IMG/VR virus record: IMGVR_UViG_3300011116_000272
Location: 1-34,553 of that record
Source: a virus
DNA: 34,553 nucleotides
Reading direction: 5' to 3' (one strand)
The translations under genes were made by a program, and so were the position numbers. Positions 11,980 to 18,181 of this stretch are shown one piece after another (positions within the stretch are counted from its first letter, which is position 1; the number at the start of each line of letters is the position of its first letter). The notes under the pieces are model-generated. The model did not search any database. It had not been told where the DNA came from and saw nothing but the letters and a program-made list of their open reading frames with translations.

Positions 11980-13571
11980 TAATCCCGTCAAACCCTATTG
12001 AACGCGAGATGTTTTATCTGGATCTAGTCCAGAAATGTTTTGTCTCGCGGGATATGCGGCGCGGAGATTATCAATCCCTTAGATCCTATTTTTTGTTTGG
12101 CGCGGGGCCGGAAGAAAGTCCCGCTGCTTACAACAAGATCTACAGCCATATTGACCAGCTCACGAGCTTTCTTTATTCGGCTGAAACAACCAGATTCAGT
12201 ATGAATCTTGGCGCATCTACACGTCCGTACCTGACAAGGTATATACCTGCTCTGACACAGAAACTGCATGATGAATGGAACAACTCAAACGCCGACCAAG
12301 TGTTTGGTCTTGCTCTGACTTGGGCGCTTGTGTTTAATTCAACCTTTATCAAACTTATTGTTAAAGACGGAAACATTAACCCGTTCTTTGTTGACCCAGG
12401 TACAGTCGGTGTCTTGCGTGAAGATGTTCCGCAAACTGATCGGCAAGAAGCTATTAGCCATAACTATTACATAACAAAATCAGAACTTTATCGTAGGCTT
12501 TATAGCCACCCTAAACGGGCAAGCATTATTGATAGAGTTAATTCACAACAGCATCAACCAACTCACATACCAAACGGTATTGACCGGATTGTTATGTCCC
12601 AGACCAACCCGACTATCTACGGCAATGTTAATCTGGACCTTTACGGGTTTAACCGTATGAAGGCAGAAGTTGCTGAAGATACTATTGAAATGACAGACCT
12701 ATACGTCTGGAACGATGAAGAAAACGATTACCAGATCGTAACCATTGCAGAGCCTGACGTTATTATCTATGACAGGCCGCATGGCGATATGTTCTTGAAA
12801 GGCGAGTTGCCTATCATACAAATCTGCCCCAAGCCTCAATATGATTATTATTGGGGCCAATCAGAAGTTCAAAAGCTGGTTGCTCTCCAGCAAATGCGTA
12901 ATCGGCGCATGACCGAGATTCTGGATCTTTTATCCAAACAGGTTAACCCGCCGACCAGCCTTATGGGCTTTACCGGCATATTGGATGAAAAGAATTTTGC
13001 GCTGAATAGAGCCGGTGGCTTGTTATCTACCGATATGCCTAATGCCAAAGTAGAACGCTTGGCTCCAACTTTGCCGCAAGACTTATACGCTCAGTTGCGT
13101 GAAATAGATTCAATGTTTGCTGAAGCTTCTGGAATTAGCAGCATTTTGTCCGGGCAAGGCGAACAAGGCGTTAGGTCTGCCGGTCATGCTTCCCAGCTTG
13201 CAAGGCTTGGATCAGCCAGAGCCAAGAAGAGCGCACTGGTTGTTGAAGATGCTTTGGAAAAGATGGCAACGCTCTACATGAAACTGATTCAAGTGTATGA
13301 CACTGATAAACTTTTGGATGTTGAGGACCAACCATTTATAGCTGAACAATTTACTAAGGATTATGTGGTAAAAGTGGACGCGCACTCAAATAGCCCGATC
13401 TTTATGGAAGATCTTCGCTCACTGGCGTTTAATCTTTACAAAGCTCAAGCTATTGATAAGGAAAGCCTTATCGAACTGCTCGACCCGCCAATGAAACAAA
13501 TGCTCAAAGAAAAGCTAAAAGTTATGGAGAAAAAGGCTGCGGCTAATCCTCCTCCACAGAAAGCAGGTTAA
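11976..13571 (+). CDS. Portal protein
   Basis: A 531-residue protein, within the size range of podovirus portals, placed directly after terminase and its small neighbours. It begins with MFYLDLVQKCFVSRDMRRGDYQSLRSYF and has typical portal features: an alpha/beta stem and wing region with many aromatic and proline residues, PKPQYDYYWGQSEVQKLVALQQMRNRR near 283-310, and a long helical segment EASGISSILSGQGEQGVRSAGHAS with following helices. The C-terminus is Lys/Pro-rich. Twelve copies should form the DNA entry ring at the capsid vertex. Assignment rests on position, size and the YYWGQSEV...QQMRNRR block. Confidence 0.85.
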   Translation: MIIPSNPIEREMFYLDLVQKCFVSRDMRRGDYQSLRSYFLFGAGPEESPAAYNKIYSHIDQLTSFLYSAETTRFSMNLGASTRPYLTRYIPALTQKLHDEWNNSNADQVFGLALTWALVFNSTFIKLIVKDGNINPFFVDPGTVGVLREDVPQTDRQEAISHNYYITKSELYRRLYSHPKRASIIDRVNSQQHQPTHIPNGIDRIVMSQTNPTIYGNVNLDLYGFNRMKAEVAEDTIEMTDLYVWNDEENDYQIVTIAEPDVIIYDRPHGDMFLKGELPIIQICPKPQYDYYWGQSEVQKLVALQQMRNRRMTEILDLLSKQVNPPTSLMGFTGILDEKNFALNRAGGLLSTDMPNAKVERLAPTLPQDLYAQLREIDSMFAEASGISSILSGQGEQGVRSAGHASQLARLGSARAKKSALVVEDALEKMATLYMKLIQVYDTDKLLDVEDQPFIAEQFTKDYVVKVDAHSNSPIFMEDLRSLAFNLYKAQAIDKESLIELLDPPMKQMLKEKLKVMEKKAAANPPPQKAG

Positions 13572-13572
13572 T

Positions 13573-13734
13573 ATGCCAGCTCAAACAGGTACTATGCCTA
13601 AAGGTGACCAGGCAAGAGCAAGTATTGACAGCTTCTCAAAACCAGCTAATCTACAGTATAAGGTTGTGAATATTCGCTCTCAGACCAAGCAGCCACAAGC
13701 TCGACAGGTCAACAGAGGAATGAAACGATCTTAG
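13573..13734 (+). CDS. Small basic protein between portal and scaffold
   Basis: A 53-residue protein, MPAQTGTMPKGDQARASIDS then a Lys/Arg/Gln-rich tail ending RQVNRGMKRS. The ATG lies one base after the portal stop. It is strongly basic and may bind nucleic acid or the acidic faces of head proteins. No family recognised. Confidence 0.5.
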   Translation: MPAQTGTMPKGDQARASIDSFSKPANLQYKVVNIRSQTKQPQARQVNRGMKRS

Positions 13735-13763
13735 GGGACGTTTCTAACATCGGAGTCATTCAC

Positions 13764-13799
13764 ATGGCACGTCGTAAGGGTCGCGGTAAGCGCAAGTGA
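13764..13799 (+). CDS. Micro-gene 1: 11-residue Arg/Lys-rich peptide
   Basis: ATG at 13764 opens MARRKGRGKRK and a stop. GGAG (13752-13755) stands 8 bases ahead, ideal for translation. Eight of eleven residues are Arg, Lys or Gly with 7 positive charges. The stop codon touches a terminator hairpin (13799-13823). It may be a DNA- or RNA-binding peptide, a leader peptide, or chance; the neighbouring peptide of almost the same composition makes chance less likely. Confidence 0.45.
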   Translation: MARRKGRGKRK

Positions 13800-13823
13800 A
13801 GTTTGGCTTAGGCCAAGCTTTTT
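13799..13823 (+). terminator. Rho-independent terminator-like hairpin
   Basis: AAGTTTGGC (13799-13807), loop TTAG, GCCAAGCTT (13812-13820): a 9-bp stem with one G-T pair, followed by a T-run (13819-13823). It begins on the last base of the micro-gene stop codon. Such a placement can end transcripts after the portal block or act as an attenuator controlled by ribosomes on the micro-gene. Confidence 0.6.
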
Positions 13824-13857
13824 AAACAATTCAACCCCTCAAATTCAGGAGCGCATC

Positions 13858-13890
13858 ATGCGTCGTAAAGGTCGTAAGGCTCGTCGTTAA
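13858..13890 (+). CDS. Micro-gene 2: 10-residue Arg/Lys-rich peptide
   Basis: ATG at 13858 opens MRRKGRKARR and a TAA stop. AGGAG (13847-13851) stands 6 bases ahead. The peptide shares the RRKGR core with micro-gene 1. Again a hairpin follows immediately (13896-13914). Highly basic peptides this short resemble arginine-rich nucleic-acid-binding motifs and the tiny basic DNA-condensing proteins of microviruses, but no homology can be claimed from ten residues. Confidence 0.45.
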   Translation: MRRKGRKARR

Positions 13891-13895
13891 CTCAT

Positions 13896-13946
13896 AAGCG
13901 GGTCAGTCCCGTTTAATGATTCGAGTTTCCCCGGAGGGGAGGGAAA
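13896..13946 (+). terminator. Two further hairpins ahead of the scaffold block
   Basis: AAGCGGG (13896-13902), loop TCAGT, CCCGTTT (13908-13914) forms a 7-bp stem with one G-T pair and ends in TTT. CCCC (13929-13932), loop GGA, GGGG (13936-13939) forms a second, tight stem, with an alternative pairing TTTCCC/GGGAAA over 13926-13946. With the terminator at 13799 they make a row of three hairpins in 150 bases between portal and scaffold genes. Confidence 0.45.
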
Positions 13947-13965
13947 TCCTAAAAATATCCCCCAC

Positions 13966-13994
13966 TTGACATTTTACAGATTTTATCTGTTAAA
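13966..13994 (+). promoter_or_regulatory. Promoter-like element with an internal palindrome
   Basis: TTGACA at 13966-13971 is a perfect -35 box, with only weak -10 candidates about 16-18 bases on (GTTAAA region). A perfect inverted repeat ACAGAT-TTT-ATCTGT (13976-13990) fills the spacer and could be an operator. A start near 14001 would give an almost leaderless message for the gene at 14004, whose ribosome site is weak. Confidence 0.4.
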
Positions 13995-14003
13995 GTGAGT
14001 CCC

Positions 14004-14480
14004 ATGGCAAACGAGCAACTCATGGCCCTTATGGGGCAACAAGGTGGTCAACCTCAAGGCGGCATTTCAATGTCCCCTGGAGCTGATGGTGCATCTGCAC
14101 AGCCACCCATGACTTCTCCTATGTCAACTCCTGAACCAAAGTCCGGGCAACGCGAATCGGCGTTAGTCAACGTGAGCATGGCTCTAGACCTTATCGAGCA
14201 GTCCCTTCCTGCTATTGGAAGCGAGACACCGGAAGGCCAAAAACTTATTTCTGCTTTGAACAATCTTACTTCTGTTCTTGGGCCTAAGAAACAAAAGGCC
14301 GGAGAACTTCAGTCTGCTGAGATTCTTCAGCTTCTACAGAATCTTCCTAATGCTGGTGGTGGTTCTCCTGGAGCCAGGACAATCTCTGCCGCTGGTCCGA
14401 ATCTCGGACAAATGACGCCGCCACCTCAAGGTGGTGGAGCCCCACCAATGCCGCCTATGGGCGGTCAGATGCCTATGTAA
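14004..14480 (+). CDS. Low-complexity Gly/Pro/Met-rich head protein
   Basis: A 158-residue protein. The ends are low complexity (Gln/Gly/Pro/Met-rich: GQQGGQPQGG, and PPPQGGGAPPMPPMGG at the C-terminus) and the middle (about 45-115) is helical, SALVNVSMALDLIEQSLPAI. Such proteins sit between portal and scaffold in many podovirus-like genomes and have no firm role; assembly chaperone or minor scaffold are options. ATG at 14004 is chosen over an in-frame GTG at 13995. Ribosome site poor, hence the interest of the promoter just upstream. Confidence 0.7.
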   Translation: MANEQLMALMGQQGGQPQGGISMSPGADGASAQPPMTSPMSTPEPKSGQRESALVNVSMALDLIEQSLPAIGSETPEGQKLISALNNLTSVLGPKKQKAGELQSAEILQLLQNLPNAGGGSPGARTISAAGPNLGQMTPPPQGGGAPPMPPMGGQMPM

Positions 14481-14490
14481 GGAGCTAACA

Positions 14491-14676
14491 ATGGAACTCT
14501 TTAAGCCGCGTGGGGCTTCTCAGCCTCGTCGTCCTACTTCAGACGTGCAACAGAATGGTCAGATTACAAACACTCCGCGCTTTGCGCGTTTGGGTGGTTT
14601 GTCTGGTCCAAATAAAACTGGACCTAAGTCCAAATATGCTATCAAGCCTCCGGGCGATGGCAAAAAAGTTATCTAA
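14491..14676 (+). CDS. Small basic hypothetical protein
   Basis: A 61-residue protein, MELFKPRGASQPRRPTSDVQ..., with many Pro, Gly, Lys and Arg residues and no hydrophobic core, so probably extended. AAGGAG lies 6 bases ahead of the ATG. Longer frames from upstream are translated out of the previous gene and are rejected. It may bind a capsid or DNA surface; function unknown. Confidence 0.65.
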   Translation: MELFKPRGASQPRRPTSDVQQNGQITNTPRFARLGGLSGPNKTGPKSKYAIKPPGDGKKVI

Positions 14677-14695
14677 AGAAAGTTAGGGGACAATT

Positions 14696-15241
14696 ATGGC
14701 TTCTCTTGAAGATCTTACTCCAGAGGCTCGTGACGAACTGGCTTTGCTTGCAAATGAACTTGCAAACAATCCCCAGACTCGTGAACAGTTTCTTCGTTTA
14801 ACTAAACAAGCTCGCCCGTCTGTAATGATTGATTCAATCGACATTAAAGACGAAGTTAGCAAAGTTATGAGCGAGGCAAATGATCGCGTTATGTTTATGG
14901 AAAACAAAATGCGTGAACGCGATGCCATGGATGATCTCCAGAATCGTCGGAACTCTTTGCTAAAAAAAGGCAAAGTAAAGTCCGAAGAAGATATTGCTGA
15001 GATTGAAAAGATCATGCTGGAAAAAGGCATACAGAATCACGAAACTGCCGCAGACTACTTTCAGTGGATGCGTCAGGCTGCTACTCCAACACCTTCAAAA
15101 ACTTTCAGCCAGAATGTTCTGGACGAAACAGCAAGAGGTACATTGGAGAAATTCTGGAAAAATCCAGCAGTAGCAGCGCGAGACGAAGCTTCTAAAGCCT
15201 TAACGGAATTGCGTAGAAACGCAAGACCAATAGGTTTTTGA
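14696..15241 (+). CDS. Scaffold-like protein
   Basis: A 181-residue, charged, strongly helical protein directly ahead of the major capsid gene, the usual place for a scaffolding protein. Helical stretches include TPEARDELALLANELANNP, EVSKVMSEANDRVMFMENKMRE and SEEDIAEIEKIMLEKG. The C-terminus is basic (LTELRRNARPIGF), as in scaffolds that contact coat protein through a basic helix. AGGGGACAATT precedes the ATG. Role inferred from position and composition. Confidence 0.7.
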   Translation: MASLEDLTPEARDELALLANELANNPQTREQFLRLTKQARPSVMIDSIDIKDEVSKVMSEANDRVMFMENKMRERDAMDDLQNRRNSLLKKGKVKSEEDIAEIEKIMLEKGIQNHETAADYFQWMRQAATPTPSKTFSQNVLDETARGTLEKFWKNPAVAARDEASKALTELRRNARPIGF

Positions 15242-15283
15242 AAATGGGGACAGTGCTTAACCATACAACTATGAGGTAATGCC

Positions 15284-16306
15284 ATGGCTATCGGTGGGGG
15301 CATTGTCCCAGCATCCGGCTCTACGCAGTATAATGAATTAACCTACGTCACAAGGCGTGCGTTTATTCCTAAGATGATTGTACAGATTTATAACAGTACA
15401 CCTCTTATGGCTGCTCTTATTGCTAACTCACAAACCGCTACTGGCGGTGTTAGCTCCGTAACGGTTCCTGTCCAAGGCGCACAGTTTGTAAACGCGCAAT
15501 GGTCAGATTATTCCGGTTCATTCACCCAACCTTCTGTTCAGCAAGGTGCTTTCAACGCTGAGTTCAATCTCAAGCTTATGATTGCTCCCGTGCCGTTCCT
15601 TGGTATGGAAGGCGCAGTACAGCAAGATCATGCAATTATTCCGCTGATTGAAGCTCGTATGAATGACGCAACAAACGTCATGCTCGACGGTATGGCTTAT
15701 GCTTTGTACAACAACACATCAAACACGCAGCAATTTATCGGACTGCCAGCCGCTGTTGATGATGGTACAACGTCTGGTGCTGCTACCTACGGCAACATTA
15801 CCCGTTCATCCACCCAGAATTCATGGTGGAGATCAAAGGTATATGCCGCTGGCTCTGTCAACCCGACTCGTCAAAACGTCTTGCAATACATTTCCGGCAC
15901 TGTGAAGAACGGCGCTGAAGTACCTAGCTTTGGCGTTTGCGGCTTTGGAACATGGACGCTTCTGGCTCAAGATTATGTTGGTCAGGAACAATATGTCATC
16001 ACTCCTGGTGGTGGTTTTGATGGTGATGCTAACGGACCTTCTGCTGCGTTCCGCGCTCTGATGGTTGCTGGTGTTCCTATCTATCCAGATCCGTATTGCC
16101 CTGAAGGCACGGTGTACTTCTTGAATACTAACTATCTTTCGCTCTACATCCATGAGCAAGGGCAGTTTGTGTTCACCGGCTTTGAATCCACGCTCCCGAA
16201 CTGGCAGATTGGTTATGTCGGCGCGGTCTTGACAATTGCAGAATTGGTCAACACCAAGCCTAAAGCCATGACAAAGGTTACGGGCTATAATTCAATCAGC
16301 CTGTAA
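15284..16306 (+). CDS. Major capsid protein
   Basis: A 340-residue protein, suited to an HK97-fold coat protein. The N-terminus (AIGGGIVPASGSTQYNELTY) is followed by helix TRRAFIPKMIVQIYNSTPLM, a beta-rich E-loop-like SSVTVPVQGAQFVNAQWSDYSG, and a long region with VLDG..ALYNN-type helix (MNDATNVMLDGMAYALYNNT). It ends in a beta/alpha segment. Its place after the scaffold-like gene and before small decoration-like genes supports the call, and GAGG stands ahead of the ATG. This is the likely main shell protein of the head. Confidence 0.9.
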   Translation: MAIGGGIVPASGSTQYNELTYVTRRAFIPKMIVQIYNSTPLMAALIANSQTATGGVSSVTVPVQGAQFVNAQWSDYSGSFTQPSVQQGAFNAEFNLKLMIAPVPFLGMEGAVQQDHAIIPLIEARMNDATNVMLDGMAYALYNNTSNTQQFIGLPAAVDDGTTSGAATYGNITRSSTQNSWWRSKVYAAGSVNPTRQNVLQYISGTVKNGAEVPSFGVCGFGTWTLLAQDYVGQEQYVITPGGGFDGDANGPSAAFRALMVAGVPIYPDPYCPEGTVYFLNTNYLSLYIHEQGQFVFTGFESTLPNWQIGYVGAVLTIAELVNTKPKAMTKVTGYNSISL

Positions 16307-16317
16307 GGAGAGATACA

Positions 16318-16695
16318 ATGGCACTCGGACTCAATAAAATCTTAGTTACCAATACTTCTACAAATACAGCTTCGGCTTATTTTCAGACAGTATCAATTAC
16401 CAGCGTTGGCATTGGTAACGCCACAGCTATGAACGCTGGTGTATCGGCTGCTCAGTTTGTTCCAGCGGGTCTATATATTTACCCGCCAACAGCAAACGTA
16501 ACAATTGAAGTGAATAACTATAACACTTCAACAAACGCAAACTCTTGGACAACTCTGGTTGCTGCTAACGTCGGCGCTGCTACACTTGTTTCTGATGGGT
16601 GGAACATCCGCGCCAATGCTACAACAGCTACTCAAACCGTTACATTGTTTACGGTTAATGGTGGTCTTGGTGTAACTGGTCAGTACAACAGCTAA
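16318..16695 (+). CDS. Small beta-rich virion protein (decoration-like)
   Basis: A 125-residue protein made almost wholly of Thr, Asn, Val, Ala, Ser and Gly with alternating hydrophobic residues, typical of a beta-sandwich or jelly roll on the capsid surface. AAGGAG stands ahead of the ATG, and the gene follows the capsid gene by 11 bases. Similar composition and position to the next gene suggest both are head decoration or fibre-like proteins. No named family recognised. Confidence 0.65.
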   Translation: MALGLNKILVTNTSTNTASAYFQTVSITSVGIGNATAMNAGVSAAQFVPAGLYIYPPTANVTIEVNNYNTSTNANSWTTLVAANVGAATLVSDGWNIRANATTATQTVTLFTVNGGLGVTGQYNS

Positions 16696-16706
16696 GGAGA
16701 ATTTCC

Positions 16707-17195
16707 ATGGCTAATCCTGATGCAGTAGGTCAGAATACACAAGACAACTTTGGCTTCTACCGCATTGCGTTTGCGGCAGGTCAGTCAATTGCCAGCACAG
16801 GTAATGCTGTCATCACTCTTCCTATTCTGAGTGGTGGCATCGGTCCTAGTTTTGGCAATGGGTCTTATGTTATACGGCGTATTACAGTTACCAATCCGTC
16901 AAACACGGCTGGTGGAACTACGCCAAGTATGACTACAGCTAATGTGACTATATTAACCAGCAACGATGGTAATACGTCTAACGCTATTACTACTGCTGTT
17001 GGTCAAACTTTGGGAAATGTTTCTGGTACTGCCACTTTCCAAGATCTTGTTTTGATTAACGGAAATGCAAACGTAACAACTCTTTGCACGGCTGGACCCA
17101 CTTATAATTCCCCTGCGTTGTTCGTTAAGGTTGGTGTTGCTGTGGCTAATGCTGCTGTCAACATTACCATTTGGGGCGACGTGGTGCAGCTCTGA
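16707..17195 (+). CDS. Beta-rich virion protein (decoration-like)
   Basis: A 162-residue protein. After MANPDAVGQNTQDNFGFYRI it is Thr/Asn/Ala/Val/Gly-rich with repeated beta strands (GNAVITLPIL, YVIRRITVTNPS, ANVTILTSNDG, ALFVKVGVAV). A single beta domain of capsid decoration type is likely. TAAGGAG precedes the start. Its last base is shared with the next ATG. Confidence 0.65.
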   Translation: MANPDAVGQNTQDNFGFYRIAFAAGQSIASTGNAVITLPILSGGIGPSFGNGSYVIRRITVTNPSNTAGGTTPSMTTANVTILTSNDGNTSNAITTAVGQTLGNVSGTATFQDLVLINGNANVTTLCTAGPTYNSPALFVKVGVAVANAAVNITIWGDVVQL

Positions 17196-17527
17196 TGGCT
17201 AATGTCTGGGTGCTAAACACAACGGATCAGTCTTTAACTGATGGCTATGATGGCAAATTTTATGAATTTGTGCCTAGCAATTGGGTAGAGGTTCCTGAAG
17301 AAATAGCTGTCCATGTATTTGGATACCAGCAAGAAAACAAAGAGCCGTACTTAGTTAGACTTGGTTGGACTCGCTTTTCTAATGATATGCCTCAAGCTTT
17401 TGAACGCTTGGACAAGATTAAGATTAGCACTCAACCACAAAAAACCACAGCTAACCCGTCCCCGGGTGTGGTCCAGATCTCCTCTCCTTCTGTAAAGAGG
17501 GAGGGGGGTAAGGGGATTTCTGTTTAA
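17195..17527 (+). CDS. Hypothetical protein between decoration and adaptor genes
   Basis: A 110-residue protein starting MANVWVLNTTDQSLTDGYDG, with a compact, aromatic-rich first 75 residues (YEFVPSNWVEVPEEIAVHVFGYQQ) and an unstructured Pro/Ser/Lys tail. The start at 17195 shares one base with the preceding stop (TGATG). In this place small head-tail joining or head completion proteins are usual; I do not recognise the family. Confidence 0.65.
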   Translation: MANVWVLNTTDQSLTDGYDGKFYEFVPSNWVEVPEEIAVHVFGYQQENKEPYLVRLGWTRFSNDMPQAFERLDKIKISTQPQKTTANPSPGVVQISSPSVKREGGKGISV

Positions 17528-17539
17528 TGTGGAGCGAAA

Positions 17540-18178
17540 ATGGCGACTACACTTTCGACCTACATTACTCAAGTCAGACGTTTATTGCATGACGTAAACG
17601 CTAACTTTTGGACTGATCCAGAGTTAACGGATTACATCAATGAAGGTCGCAACCGTCTTGTGCGTGACACCGGTTGCTTGCGTAAGATTCAAACAAGTAC
17701 ACTTGTTGCTAATCAAGAAGTTTATGATTTAAGTTCTTTGCCAAGTGGCAACCTTAATATGGATATTCTTAATATTAACGTGTACTGGGGCAATTCTCGT
17801 TTGCCTCTTCGTTATTTACCTTGGACTCAATTCAACACTCAAATGCGTTTTTGGCAAAACTATATAGGTCAGCCAATCGCTTATTCTATGTACGGACCAG
17901 GTAAATTTTATGTTGGTCCAGTGCCAGATCAAAATTATACAGTTGAAATTGACACTGTTATTCAACCTGTGACGCTTGTTAATTCTACAGACATTGACGA
18001 GATTCCAAACCCGTGGACGGGGCCTGTACAATTCTACGCGGCGTATTTGGCTAAATTCAAAGAACAGAGTTATGGCGAAGCTGAGTTATTTAAGAACCAA
18101 TATATCTCACAAGCTCAGTCTGTTCTTAGCACCACATACACCAGACGTATTCCTGATCCCTACAGCTCTGCGTATTGA
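17540..18178 (+). CDS. Portal adaptor / head-tail connector
   Basis: A 212-residue protein. The N-terminus MATTLSTYITQVRRLLHDVNANFWTD and the following TDYINEGRNRLVRDTGCLRK block match what I know of the podovirus portal adaptor (SU10-adaptor-like, related in role to T7 gp11). A beta-rich middle (YDLSSLP, LPLRYLPWTQFNTQM, GPGKFYVGPVP) and a helical C-terminus follow. It would sit as a ring below the portal and carry the nozzle. It lies directly before the nozzle gene, the usual order. GGAGC precedes the ATG. Confidence 0.8.
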   Translation: MATTLSTYITQVRRLLHDVNANFWTDPELTDYINEGRNRLVRDTGCLRKIQTSTLVANQEVYDLSSLPSGNLNMDILNINVYWGNSRLPLRYLPWTQFNTQMRFWQNYIGQPIAYSMYGPGKFYVGPVPDQNYTVEIDTVIQPVTLVNSTDIDEIPNPWTGPVQFYAAYLAKFKEQSYGEAELFKNQYISQAQSVLSTTYTRRIPDPYSSAY

Positions 18179-18181
18179 TCC

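Noticed and set aside
12024-12376. Two minus-strand frames inside the portal gene
   Set aside because: Shadow frames; portal reads through both with consistent composition.
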